Assembly (NCBI RefSeq): GCF_003129905.1
Contig: NZ_QFFM01000016.1
Coordinates: 1-64,000, forward strand
Direction of reading: 5' to 3'
DNA length: 64,000 nucleotides
Origin: Bifidobacterium callitrichidarum
GTDB lineage: Bacteria > Actinomycetota > Actinomycetes > Actinomycetales > Bifidobacteriaceae
The notes beneath the pieces are model-generated. The model was not told the origin of the DNA. It searched no databases and saw only the letters and a program-made list of their open reading frames with translations. The translations under genes and the position numbers were made by a program. Shown piece by piece: positions 54,287 through 63,014 of the stretch; position 1 is the stretch's first letter, and every line of letters begins with the position of its first letter.

Positions 54287-56281
54287 TCAGCTGGCCGCAC
54301 CGCTTCGCCAAACGAGCACCTCATCCGCCGGATACGCGGCGAGCGGTCCGCGGGCGGAACGCTCGCCACGGGCGGCGCCGGTGATGTCGCGGTCCACCAC
54401 GATGGGCGAGCCGTTCGGCTGTTCGAAGTATCCCTCCACGATGCGCGGCTGGCCGAGGTCGGCGGTGGAGACCACCGGACCGGTCGCCCCGCGCACCGCT
54501 TCGGGCAGCGTGACCGCGAGCCACAGCTCATCATCATCGGTCTCACGCAGGCTCAAAGCACCGGCTTCACCGCACACTACGGCGTCCGGCTCCCACGAGG
54601 CGGCCTTCGCCCCATTCAGATACGTGTTGGATGCCAGCGTCATAGGCTGCGGGATGCTGCGGTACAGCTCCTCATCGCCGAGGCCGGCCTCTTCGATGCG
54701 TCTCTCGTATTCGGCGAGCGAATGTGGATGGTCCTCGAAGCAGGCGGTGCCCGTATCCACCACGCCTTCGCCGCCGGCGGCATCCGTCATGCGCTCGGCC
54801 TCGCCGGCACCGCCGACCGCCATGAAGAGGTTGTTGAGGTACCGGTCGTCGCCGCCGTAGACGAAGGCCTCGCCGGCGGGGTCGGTGGAGTGCGGGAAGT
54901 GGTAGGGCGTGGACCGGTCGAGCACCTGGGTGTGGCGGATGCGGCCGGCGAACAGGTTGTTCACGAACGCCGCGCCCTGCGCGTAATCATCGAAGCTGAA
55001 CTCGGAGGCGAACACGTTGTTCGTGAACGTGATGGGCCCGTGGGTCACCTCGGTCATCACGTCGCGCGTGTTGCGGTAGAACACGTTCGCATCCACCACC
55101 GTGCCCTGTGCCTGCCAGTCGAGCCACATGCCCAGCACCGAATCGTGAACACGATTGCCGCGCACCACGGTGTCCACCGCGGCGTGCATCTTGATCGAGG
55201 CGACCTCCCAGCCGAAGAACTCACGCTTGGTACCGATCCGGAAGATGTGGTTGCCCTCGATGAAGCTGAACGCGCAGCCCATGTGCCCCACCACGCCGTT
55301 CTGGCCGCAGTCGTAGATCACGTTGCCGCGCACCACATGGCCGCCGACCACGCCCTTCCTCCAACCCACGTGCAGGGCCTTGTACACGGCCTCCTTCTGG
55401 TACTGGTAGCCGGACTTGCGGTGCGTGCGGGTCGAATCGTTGTCTCCGGTGGAGATCTCCTTGCCCAGCGAGATGGCGGAGCATTTCGCGTCGTGGATCA
55501 CGTTGCCCTCGATCACCCAGCCGCGCGACCAGTGCGGGCCGATCAGTCCCACCTGATCCGCGGTCGGCGGCGTGTACGGGCAGGCCGCGCGGCACAGCTC
55601 GAACCCGCGCACGGTGATGTAGTTGACGAACGGGCGAGACGGGTAGAAGCACGTCTCGCGCACGTTGATCTCCGTGGCCTCCGCGTTCGGGTCCGCATCA
55701 TGGAAGTTCGCCCAGATCGTGGTGGTTTCGTCGTTCGTCTCGCAATACCATACGTTCACCGTGGCGTCCGGGTCCAGCAACGGCACGATGGAGTCCGTGG
55801 CCGCGTCGCGCCCGATGTCCCAGCGTTCCGGTTCGCGCACCTTGTCCAGCGAGGAGACCTCGTAGAACGACTTGCCGTTGAGGTACACGTCGCCCAGGTG
55901 ACGGACCTCCACCTTGGGATCGGGGTAGACGGTCCAGTCGCCGAATACCGTCTCGACGTACGGGTTGTATCCGCCGAAGAACGAGTTCGGGATCTCGGCC
56001 CGCCATACGCCTTCGCCTTCCGGAACCCATGTGTCGATGCGTTCGGCACCGGTGATGACCGGGCGCGGCTCGCCCTCGGCGGCGCGGTAGACGATACGGT
56101 TCGTCTCGCTCTCGCCGCCGAAGCGCGGGTCCACGGACTCCCGGTACGTGCCCGCGTGCACGATCACCTCGTCGCCGGCGCGCGCGATGGCCGCCGCCTG
56201 GCCGATGGTCAGGAACGGGTCGACCTCACTGCCGATGCCCGCCGGGGAACCGGCCGAAGCCGAAACATGATACTGCGTCAT
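54287..56281 (-). CDS. Beta-xylosidase, glycoside hydrolase family GH120
   Basis: Releases xylose from the non-reducing end of xylo-oligosaccharides with retention. 664 residues with no signal peptide, so intracellular. The N-terminus YHVSASAGSPAGIGSEVDPFLTIGQAA starts a right-handed parallel beta-helix (repeating GNVIHDA, GNVIYDCG, NRVHDS, NVFYRN turns), the GH120 fold known from Thermoanaerobacterium XylC and bifidobacterial enzymes of near-identical length. Acidic catalytic residues should lie in the helix region around residues 380-410, which I cannot pin to single positions. AAAGGAG lies eight bases before the ATG. Second gene after the acetyltransferase, in one operon. Confidence 0.87.
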   Translation of the reverse strand: MTQYHVSASAGSPAGIGSEVDPFLTIGQAAAIARAGDEVIVHAGTYRESVDPRFGGESETNRIVYRAAEGEPRPVITGAERIDTWVPEGEGVWRAEIPNSFFGGYNPYVETVFGDWTVYPDPKVEVRHLGDVYLNGKSFYEVSSLDKVREPERWDIGRDAATDSIVPLLDPDATVNVWYCETNDETTTIWANFHDADPNAEATEINVRETCFYPSRPFVNYITVRGFELCRAACPYTPPTADQVGLIGPHWSRGWVIEGNVIHDAKCSAISLGKEISTGDNDSTRTHRKSGYQYQKEAVYKALHVGWRKGVVGGHVVRGNVIYDCGQNGVVGHMGCAFSFIEGNHIFRIGTKREFFGWEVASIKMHAAVDTVVRGNRVHDSVLGMWLDWQAQGTVVDANVFYRNTRDVMTEVTHGPITFTNNVFASEFSFDDYAQGAAFVNNLFAGRIRHTQVLDRSTPYHFPHSTDPAGEAFVYGGDDRYLNNLFMAVGGAGEAERMTDAAGGEGVVDTGTACFEDHPHSLAEYERRIEEAGLGDEELYRSIPQPMTLASNTYLNGAKAASWEPDAVVCGEAGALSLRETDDDELWLAVTLPEAVRGATGPVVSTADLGQPRIVEGYFEQPNGSPIVVDRDITGAARGERSARGPLAAYPADEVLVWRSGAAS

Positions 56282-56339
56282 TGCATTGCTCCTTTGCTGA
56301 TGGGTGCCGGCCCGACAGTGCCGATGGGCCGGCGAAAAC

Positions 56340-56972
56340 CTATGCGCCCTCCACGGCGGCGCGCTGTTCGGGCGTCCAGTCCTCGGGCACCTGGCCGATC
56401 ACATGGCAGGGGTTGCCCACGGCGATGGAGTCGGCGGGGATGTCGTGCGTGACCACGGCACCCGCGCCGATGATGGTGTTGTCCCCGATGGTGACGCCGG
56501 GGCAGATCACCACGTTGCCGCCGAGCCACACGTTGTTGCCGATGGTCACGTCCTCGTTGTGCTGCCAGCCTTCAAGCCTGGGCTTGCGTTCGATGGCGTG
56601 GTTCGGCGTGTAGATGCTCACGCGCGGGCCGATGAGGCAGTCGGAGCCGATGGAGATCGGGCCGCCTCCCACGATGAGGAAGTCCATGTTGATGAAGGTG
56701 CGGTCGCCGATCTTCAAGCCCAGACCGTAGTCCAGGCGGATCGGCGGACGGAAGTCCACGCCTTCGCCGGCCTCCGGCACCAGCTCGCGGAACAGCCGCT
56801 CGGCTTCGGGGGTGTCCTCGAAGTAGATGCGGTTGATGCGGTCGCATGTGGACTGGGCCTCGCGCGTGAGTTCCGGCAGGATCTCCGATTTGCGGTATTG
56901 CAGCCAGTCGTCCGCGAAGAGCTTCGCCACGTCCGGGTGGTCGCGCTTCAATTGTTCGAGATCATGGGCCAT
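56340..56972 (-). CDS. Maltose/galactoside O-acetyltransferase family protein
   Basis: Left-handed beta-helix acetyltransferase, 210 residues. DLEQLKRDHPDVAKLFADDWLQYRK forms the N-terminal helices; then repeats (LKIGDRTFINMDFLIVGGG, ISIGSDCLIGPRVSIYTPNHAIERK with the catalytic His, TIGNNVWLGGNVVICPGVTIGDNTIIGAGAVV). AGGAGG lies eight bases before the ATG at 56972; a longer frame to 57086 reads through a repeat and lacks a ribosome site. First gene of the operon with GH120, so it may acetylate a pentose or xylo-oligosaccharide, or detoxify a non-metabolised sugar like LacA. Confidence 0.85.
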   Translation of the reverse strand: MAHDLEQLKRDHPDVAKLFADDWLQYRKSEILPELTREAQSTCDRINRIYFEDTPEAERLFRELVPEAGEGVDFRPPIRLDYGLGLKIGDRTFINMDFLIVGGGPISIGSDCLIGPRVSIYTPNHAIERKPRLEGWQHNEDVTIGNNVWLGGNVVICPGVTIGDNTIIGAGAVVTHDIPADSIAVGNPCHVIGQVPEDWTPEQRAAVEGA

Positions 56973-57005
56973 TGCATTGCCTCCTTGCATTGGTGTGATT
57001 TCCCC

Positions 57006-57045
57006 GGCTCCCCTGCCGGGAGCCGACGGCAAAGCCGAATGAGGG
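57006..57045. repeat. Dispersed hairpin module in the leader of the acetyltransferase-GH120 operon
   Basis: GGCTCCCCTGCCGGGAGCC followed by GACGGCAAAGCCGAATGAGGG. It lies in the 5' untranslated region, between the operator/promoter at 57081 and the start codon at 56972. Confidence 0.65.
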
Positions 57046-57080
57046 ATGGTCCTCCGAAATTTCGTTTGAATCAAGTATCG

Positions 57081-57099
57081 GTTCAACGGTTTAACTATA
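57081..57099 (-). promoter_or_regulatory. Operator and -10 of the acetyltransferase-GH120 operon
   Basis: On the minus strand TATAGT (complement of 57094-57099) overlaps GTTAAACCGTTGAAC (complement of 57081-57095), a near-perfect GTTnAACnGTTnAAC palindrome. The site contains the stop codon of the upstream GH43 gene (57091-57093). Confidence 0.72.
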
Positions 57100-58950
57100 T
57101 GCGCCCGACGATATTGTACGGCTGCCGACCAGGCATCCGACGAAGCCGCCGGCCCATTCGGTGCTGAGGAATCGCGCGTCGCACTCCCCCAGCGTCCGGG
57201 CGCCGGATATGTCGGCGTGCGCCATCAGCACGGTTTCGCAGGGCGAACTACCGACCGCGGCAGCGACTACCTCGGCATCGTCTTCGTCCTCGGTCTTTGC
57301 CGATGAAGGATGAGCCACATCGCAGGCGACAGGCCGGACGGCCAGGAATCGCAACCGATTGTCATACAGTCGCATGCCGAACCATTCGCCCGGCTCGATC
57401 GTCCCCAAATCCAGCAGCGAGGTCTCGCCTCGGTCGGTGATTTCGGCTGTCAGTCCGCCCTGCTTTACGCGCATCGTGACGTAGTGCGTCGAGTCCTGAT
57501 GCAGCATCAGTTCCCGGTTCGGCGGGACCATCGCCGCATAGTCCGGCGCGTCCACGCGCATGAACCGGTATCCGTCGCGGCCGCGGACGCCGATCAGACG
57601 GTCGTCCTGTTCGTCGATGCGTTCGGCATATCCGTCATCAGCCAAACAATTCAGCGGAACCTCGACGGATTCCACCGAGCGCAACGCGCCGTCATCATCC
57701 AAAGAAACGGCGAGCGCGGCAGGCAGACGTCCCAGTCCGGGGGCGACGACCGGCCATCCGGGATCCGCAGTGTCATCCTGCTTGGCCGGACCGTCGCCCG
57801 CCAGCTTCCAAGAGACGGGGTTGCGTTCCCAGGCAACCGGCGCAACGAACGTTTCACGGCCCAGGTAGCTGAACAGTTCGCCCGGCTCCCGTCCCGGAGT
57901 CTCGCGCACGCCGAGGCAGGCGAGCAGCCAGCCGGCTTGCGGGTGGCGCAGCAGGTCGGCGTGGCCTACGCATTGGATGAGCTCGCTGTTGCCGAGGTGA
58001 CGGTGCGTGAGCATCGGATTGCGCTTGCAGGCCTGGAACAGGCGGTCGTATTGGCCGACGACGCTGTGCGCGCCTTCGCGCGCCGGTTCGATCCACACGT
58101 CGCGCGCGGCGATGCCTTGCTCGAATCCGGCGATCGCGGCCGCGAACCCTTGCGGTGCATACGTGCGCATCATCATTTCGCTGTGTTCGAAGCTGGTGCC
58201 GCCCTCCGCGGTCATGAGGTACACCCAGTCGCCCATGCGATACATATGTGGGCCTTCCGCCCAGACCGCGTCCAATCCGTAGCCGCGCCAGATCACGGTC
58301 TTGTGGCCCTGCAGCGTCCAGTCGGACGGGTCGATGGGCTGGGCCCAGACCTCGGTCTGGCCTTCCCACTGGGGTTTGACGGCCGGACGGGTCTGTGTCC
58401 ACCAGACCGCGCCATCGTTGTCCTCGAAGATGTCCGGATCGATGCCTTCCGCGTCCGCCACCCAATAGGGCCCTTGCCATGGCCCTTCCAATGTGTCCGC
58501 TGTGATGACGAAGTTGCCTTGGGCCGCCCGGCAGTCCTCGATGTCCGCCGGTGAACAACCGGCGGCGAGCGCCCGTTCCTCATTCACACGAGCCACGGTG
58601 CATACGATGGCATACCGTCCGCGGATGCGTCGGATGGTCGGCGCATACAGTCCGCCGGAGTCCTCCACGCCGTCGATGAGCAACCGGCGGGCCATCGCCG
58701 CGTCCACTGCATCGCCCACGTGCTCCCAGGATGTCAGGTCGCGCGTGACGTGGATCGGCAAGCCCGGCACCAGTTCGAACGATGAATTGACCAGCACGAT
58801 CTCACCGCGTGTCTCATCCCATATCCACGAGGGATCCGGGTACATGCCCTGCATCACCGGATTGGCGACCGTGCGCACGCGCGCGGCGACACGATCGTCC
58901 TTTTCTCCGGTCAATGGCCGTGTCCGCATGCTTGGCGCTGCTATGCTCAT
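57091..58950 (-). CDS. Glycoside hydrolase family 43 enzyme, two-domain
   Basis: 619 residues, no signal peptide, hence cytoplasmic. N-terminal five-bladed GH43 propeller with the catalytic set: Asp39 in GMYPDPS (base), Asp171 in GIDPDIFED (pKa modulator) and Glu232 in VWAEGPH (acid). The C-terminal ~200 residues are a beta-sandwich like that of GH43 beta-xylosidases/arabinofuranosidases. Activity on xylosyl or arabinosyl side groups of XOS is expected; the exact specificity is not readable. GGAGGGGG precedes ATG 58950 (a GTG one codon earlier is possible). Likely the last gene of the CUT1 transporter operon. Confidence 0.85.
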   Translation of the reverse strand: MSIAAPSMRTRPLTGEKDDRVAARVRTVANPVMQGMYPDPSWIWDETRGEIVLVNSSFELVPGLPIHVTRDLTSWEHVGDAVDAAMARRLLIDGVEDSGGLYAPTIRRIRGRYAIVCTVARVNEERALAAGCSPADIEDCRAAQGNFVITADTLEGPWQGPYWVADAEGIDPDIFEDNDGAVWWTQTRPAVKPQWEGQTEVWAQPIDPSDWTLQGHKTVIWRGYGLDAVWAEGPHMYRMGDWVYLMTAEGGTSFEHSEMMMRTYAPQGFAAAIAGFEQGIAARDVWIEPAREGAHSVVGQYDRLFQACKRNPMLTHRHLGNSELIQCVGHADLLRHPQAGWLLACLGVRETPGREPGELFSYLGRETFVAPVAWERNPVSWKLAGDGPAKQDDTADPGWPVVAPGLGRLPAALAVSLDDDGALRSVESVEVPLNCLADDGYAERIDEQDDRLIGVRGRDGYRFMRVDAPDYAAMVPPNRELMLHQDSTHYVTMRVKQGGLTAEITDRGETSLLDLGTIEPGEWFGMRLYDNRLRFLAVRPVACDVAHPSSAKTEDEDDAEVVAAAVGSSPCETVLMAHADISGARTLGECDARFLSTEWAGGFVGCLVGSRTISSGAYS

Positions 58951-59005
58951 CACTCCCCCTCCTACTGTTCGTACCGCGAAAAACCATCATCGGATGGACG
59001 CACCG

Positions 59006-59176
59006 CTATGCATGCGTCTCGATGAAGTCGATGATCGCCGCGGTGACCGGTTCGCTCCAGAAATTCCCCTCATGTTCGCCTCCGGCCACGCGAATCATGT
59101 GGACATCATGCCCCTGCTCGACGAAGTGCGCGGCTCCCGCCGTTCTGCGAGAAGCCGCGCACCGCATCATGATCAT
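59006..59176 (-). pseudogene. C-terminal remnant of an alpha/beta-hydrolase (esterase)
   Basis: A frame of 56 codons directly after the GH43 gene at 59180 encodes a typical alpha/beta-hydrolase end: HFVEQGHDVHMIRVAGGEHEGN with the catalytic-His-like GGEHEGNFW, then AAIIDFIETHA and a stop. The N-terminal three-quarters, including any GxSxG nucleophile, are missing, and there is no ribosome site before the first ATG. In related XOS loci an acetyl- or feruloyl-type esterase often neighbours GH43, so this is probably a deleted esterase gene. Confidence 0.7.
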
Positions 59177-59179
59177 CCG

Positions 59180-60799
59180 TTACAGTTCCCGGTAATCGAA
59201 GTGGTCGAACACCGCTTCCTTGCCGTAGCCGGACAGGTCAACGGCGGCCAGTCCCACGAACGCTCCGGTGAAGAAGCCACCATAGTTGCGGGCCACATGA
59301 TCGTCGGAGAGCACGGCGGCGTCCAGCACGACCGGAATCTCATGCCAGATCTCGCCGTCGAACGAGTACTCGTAGCCGTAGGTGCCGGTGCGCACCTTGG
59401 TCCGCAACCATACGGATTCGACTCCGCCCGGCACTTCGATGGCCTTGTCCTTGAGGAACGAGGTGTAGGTGTCGAAGTCGTTCTGGGCCACCTCGATGAC
59501 GCGCTTGCCTCGTTTCTCATCCCAGGTGACGAAGGCCCACGACCAGCACAGGTGGTTGTAGAAGTTGGTGAGTCCGGCCATCTGCATGTAGTTGTCCGGA
59601 TTGAAGGTCACCTTGGTTTCGGCGTCGAAGTCGAATGCCTGCCAACGGCGGCCAATCAGCGAGAGCTCGAACAGGTTGGAAAGCGAGCCCTGGCCGCGCA
59701 GGGTCAGGGAACCGCCGCCCACATGGCCCATGGCTTCGGTGAACGGCACGCGCAGGGTGTTCCAGTTGGGGTCCAGCGTGTCCGAGTCGAATTCGTCATG
59801 CTGGGAGTGGTCTGCCGGTGCCTCGGTCGCAATGGCGTCCTTCGGGGCCTCGACGTAGCGTTCGCCGCCGTGGCCGCCGACCACGTACGGCCAGCCGTCC
59901 TCATCCCATTCGACCTTCTGGATGGAGGTCTCGCGGCCGAGCGTGCACCAGCCGCGCACGCCGTGGGCCGGTTCGGTCTCGTGACGCCACGGGCGGCCGC
60001 ACAGGGAGGCGTAATACCATTCGCCGCCGGGCGTCTCCACCAGCGCGCCGTGACCCTGCTTCTGCAGGTAGGTGTCCGGGGTGTCGAAGTTGGAGATGAA
60101 CGGGTTGTGCGGGTCGCCTTCGAAGGATTCGGCGTCCAGCGTGCGCGAACGGGCCACGGATTCCTGGTGCTCGTACTGGGTGCCGCCTTCGGCGCAGAAC
60201 AGGTAATACCAGCCGTTGATCTTGTACAGGTGCGGGCCCTCCACCAGCTTCACGTCCGTGCCGCGCCAGATGGTGCGTGCCGTTTCCGGCTTCAGGTGCA
60301 TAGTTTCGGTGTCGAATTCGGTCAGGGTGATGCCGTCGAACTGGTGATGGTATTCGCGGAAGTCCCAGGTCTGCTGGACCAGGTACTTGCGGCCGTCGTC
60401 GTCATGGAAGAGGCTGGCGTCGAAGCCCACGCCGTTGACGCGGATCGGCTCGCTCCAGGGGCCATGGATGTCCTCGGCGGTGACGAGGTAGTTCGCGCAG
60501 TCCTTGAACGCGCCGTTGACGATCTTCACGTCCGTGTAGATGAGCCAGAATTTGCCGTCCGCATAGGACAGGTCGGGGGCCCAGATGCCGCCGCCGGAGG
60601 GGTTGCCCTTCATGTCCAGCTGGGAGACGCGGTTCAGCGGGCCGGGCAGCAGGTTCCAGTGGACCATGTCCTTGGATTCGTGCAGGCGCACGCCGGGCCA
60701 CCAGTCGAAGGTGGAGTTGGCGATGTAGTACGTGTCGCCGACGCGGATCATCGAGGGGTCGGCGTTGAAGCCGGGAAGTACGGGGTTGGAGATTTGCAT
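59180..60799 (-). CDS. xynB: Beta-1,4-xylosidase, glycoside hydrolase family GH43
   Basis: 539 residues, cytoplasmic. It starts NPVLPGFNADPSMIRVGDTYY. Catalytic residues at Asp14 (NADPS), Asp127 (GFDASLF) and Glu187 (LVEGPH) give nearly the same numbers as the Selenomonas beta-xylosidase SXA (14/127/186). The C-terminal beta-sandwich (LNWNTLR..FAVDL region, about 340-539) closes the active site as in GH43 subfamily 11. It should cut xylobiose and short XOS to xylose by inversion. It is downstream of two CUT1 permease genes, after a large hairpin. Confidence 0.92.
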   Translation of the reverse strand: MQISNPVLPGFNADPSMIRVGDTYYIANSTFDWWPGVRLHESKDMVHWNLLPGPLNRVSQLDMKGNPSGGGIWAPDLSYADGKFWLIYTDVKIVNGAFKDCANYLVTAEDIHGPWSEPIRVNGVGFDASLFHDDDGRKYLVQQTWDFREYHHQFDGITLTEFDTETMHLKPETARTIWRGTDVKLVEGPHLYKINGWYYLFCAEGGTQYEHQESVARSRTLDAESFEGDPHNPFISNFDTPDTYLQKQGHGALVETPGGEWYYASLCGRPWRHETEPAHGVRGWCTLGRETSIQKVEWDEDGWPYVVGGHGGERYVEAPKDAIATEAPADHSQHDEFDSDTLDPNWNTLRVPFTEAMGHVGGGSLTLRGQGSLSNLFELSLIGRRWQAFDFDAETKVTFNPDNYMQMAGLTNFYNHLCWSWAFVTWDEKRGKRVIEVAQNDFDTYTSFLKDKAIEVPGGVESVWLRTKVRTGTYGYEYSFDGEIWHEIPVVLDAAVLSDDHVARNYGGFFTGAFVGLAAVDLSGYGKEAVFDHFDYREL

Positions 60800-60825
60800 G
60801 TTCTTCTCCTCATTGAAAAGAATGG

Positions 60826-60905
60826 GTGCCGTGGGAAGGGCCAGGGAAGGAGGAGGATGAAAGGAATCGGCTCGGAAGAAAGACCGATCGCCCTTCCCAC
60901 GGCAC
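60826..60905 (-). other. Large intercistronic hairpin between permease 2 and the xynB-like gene
   Basis: Perfect 15-bp stem GTGCCGTGGGAAGGG (60826-60840) with its inverse at 60891-60905, 50-base loop. No U-run. It probably adjusts mRNA stability or downstream gene dosage. The gap 60906-60973 holds no gene. Confidence 0.68.
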
Positions 60906-60973
60906 GGGTATGGGATGTGCCGGTTTGAGGCCCGGCACTGGCCTATTCCTGCTCGCGGTTGGCGGCACCTTGC

Positions 60974-61870
60974 TTAGCCCTTGACGGCACCGGTCAGGCC
61001 GCCCACGATCTTCTTCTGGAAGATGGTGAAGCACAGCAGGGCCGGAATCATCGAGAGCGAGGTGAAGGCCAGCACCTGGGCCGTATCGACGGAGTGCTGC
61101 GAGCTGAACATCTGGACGCCGAGCGGCAGCGTGTACTTGCTCGAATCGTTGAGCAGGAACAGGGGCAGCATGTAGGCGTTCCAGCTGCTGACGAAGGTCA
61201 GGATGCCGACGGTGGCCACGCCCGGCCAGCTCAGCGGCAGTACCATGCGGCCGAAGAATCCGATACGGGAGCAACCATCAAGCTCGGCGGCCTCCTCCAG
61301 CTCCTTGGGGATGGACTTGAGGAACGGCACCAGGATGATGATGGCCTGCGGCAGGCCGAACGCTATCTGCGGCAGGATGATGCCCAGATGCGAGTTGATG
61401 AGGTGCAGGTTGCGCAGGAGCAGGTACAGCGGGGTGATGGCGACGGTGATCGGGAACATCATGCCGGCCGCGAACAACGAGTACAGGAACTTGTTGAGCT
61501 TGAACTCGTAGCGGGCGATCACGAAGCTCACCATGAGGGCCAGCACCACCACGCCGACCATCGTGCCGATGGAGACGATGAGCGAGTTGACGAGCTCGGA
61601 CCAGAAGATGTTCGAGGTGAACACCGTCTTGTAGTTCTCGAAGTTCCACGGGTTCGGCCAGCCGGCCGGGTCGCGGGTGATCTGCGAGTTGGTACGGAAG
61701 CCGCCGATGATGATGTAGAGCACCGGGCCGACGCACAGCGCCACCAGCAGCAGCGAGAAGAAGTAGACCACGGGATTGCCCCACGGGGTCTTGGAGGACT
61801 TCCTCAGCGCGTACGGGTCATAGTTCTTCCTGCCGGTCTTGTGTGCAGGCTGGGAAACTGCGGTCGTCAT
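60974..61870 (-). CDS. Oligosaccharide ABC transporter permease (CUT1, MalG type)
   Basis: 298 residues, six membrane segments (VVYFFSLLLVALCVGPVLYII at the N-terminus). The EAA loop ELEEAAELDGCSRIGFFGRMVLPLSWPGVA, which contacts the ATPase, lies near residues 195-225. Translation is coupled to permease 1 by an ATGA overlap. No ATPase gene is in the operon, as usual for bifidobacterial CUT1 systems, which share an MsiK-like ATPase encoded elsewhere. Confidence 0.88.
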   Translation of the reverse strand: MTTAVSQPAHKTGRKNYDPYALRKSSKTPWGNPVVYFFSLLLVALCVGPVLYIIIGGFRTNSQITRDPAGWPNPWNFENYKTVFTSNIFWSELVNSLIVSIGTMVGVVVLALMVSFVIARYEFKLNKFLYSLFAAGMMFPITVAITPLYLLLRNLHLINSHLGIILPQIAFGLPQAIIILVPFLKSIPKELEEAAELDGCSRIGFFGRMVLPLSWPGVATVGILTFVSSWNAYMLPLFLLNDSSKYTLPLGVQMFSSQHSVDTAQVLAFTSLSMIPALLCFTIFQKKIVGGLTGAVKG

Positions 61871-62919
61871 TGTGAAATCACCTCATTTGCAACTGCCACG
61901 GAGCCACCATTGGCCTTGGCACGCTTGGCCGCTTCCTTCGCGGCACGCTTGGCGCGGCGCTTGGCGTCCTTCTCGTCGGTGAGAGCGCCTTCGAGGTCGC
62001 GGTTGAGCACGAACTTCTGATAGGTCAGGGCGATGACCAGGGAGATGATGAAGATCACCACGGCCACTGCGGAACCATAACCGTAGTTGTTGGCGAGTCG
62101 GCCTTCGCGGACCATGTAGGTGGCCATCGTGGAGGTGCCGGCGGTGGACGAGACGTACTGGCCCCAGATGATGTACACCAGATCGAAGAGCTGGAGCGAA
62201 CCGATGATGGACATGAACGCCCAGATGCGGATGGTGGGTCCGAGCAGCGGCAGGGTGATGCTCCACTGCTGGCGCCAGAATCCGGCACCGTCCACGCGGG
62301 CGGCCTCGTACAGGTCCTCGGGGATCGACTGCATGCCGGCGATCATGAGGATGACGGCGAAGCCGATGTACTTCCACGAGATGATGAACATCAACGTCCA
62401 GATGGCGATCTTCGGGTCGGAGATCCAATCGGCTCCGGCCAATCCCATCTTCTTGAGGATGGCGTTCAACGCACCGGTGGTCTGGAGGATCAGGCTCCAA
62501 CCGGTACCCACGATGACCTCGGACACCACATACGGCACGAAGATGAGGGTACGAATCAGGGCGCGGCCCTTGAACTTCTGATTGAGCAGCAGTGCGAAGA
62601 GGATGGCGAGCGGGCCCTGAATGACGAGGGAGGCGACCACCACGAACAGCGTGTGGCCCAGGGCTTCCTGGAAGTTGGGGTCGGTCAGGATGATCTTGTA
62701 GTTTTCGAAGCCGATGAACTGGCCGTTGACGGTCGGCTTGCCGTAGCCCTTCCACTTGAAGAATCCGTAGTATCCGGCCATGAACACCGGCAGAATCACG
62801 AAGCCGAGGAACATGATGAGGGCCGGAAGCGAAAGAATGGCGATTTCGATGCGTTTGCGAGCCTTGTCGGTCAGAACCGACTGGCGGCGCTTGATTGCTG
62901 CGCCCGCTGATGCTGACAT
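61867..62919 (-). CDS. Oligosaccharide ABC transporter permease (CUT1, MalF type)
   Basis: 350 residues with about six membrane segments; EAA motif DLYEAARVDGAGFWRQQWSITLPLLGP in the middle (about residues 205-230). A basic C-tail (DEKDAKRRAKRAAKEAAKRAKA) is unusual and probably cytoplasmic. It follows the solute-binding-protein gene after a hairpin and precedes the MalG-type permease with a four-base overlap. Confidence 0.87.
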   Translation of the reverse strand: MSASAGAAIKRRQSVLTDKARKRIEIAILSLPALIMFLGFVILPVFMAGYYGFFKWKGYGKPTVNGQFIGFENYKIILTDPNFQEALGHTLFVVVASLVIQGPLAILFALLLNQKFKGRALIRTLIFVPYVVSEVIVGTGWSLILQTTGALNAILKKMGLAGADWISDPKIAIWTLMFIISWKYIGFAVILMIAGMQSIPEDLYEAARVDGAGFWRQQWSITLPLLGPTIRIWAFMSIIGSLQLFDLVYIIWGQYVSSTAGTSTMATYMVREGRLANNYGYGSAVAVVIFIISLVIALTYQKFVLNRDLEGALTDEKDAKRRAKRAAKEAAKRAKANGGSVAVANEVISQ

Positions 62920-62952
62920 TGGTGAGACCTTCCTTATACCTTGGGAAAAGAC

Positions 62953-62989
62953 GGGCCGTGGTGGCGCTCCTTGGCGGACACCACGGCCC
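62953..62989 (-). terminator. Intercistronic hairpin after the CUT1 binding-protein gene
   Basis: GGGCCGTGGTG (62953-62963) pairs with CACCACGGCCC (62979-62989); on the minus strand GTCTTTTCCC follows, so partial termination is likely, leaving more binding-protein mRNA than permease mRNA. Confidence 0.7.
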
Positions 62990-63014
62990 TTGGACAGTGC
63001 GTCAGGTTGATCTC

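Noticed and set aside
56972-57086. Upstream extension of the acetyltransferase start to 57086
   Set aside because: The extra codons read through a hairpin repeat and lack homology, while the ATG at 56972 has an AGGAGG at the right distance.
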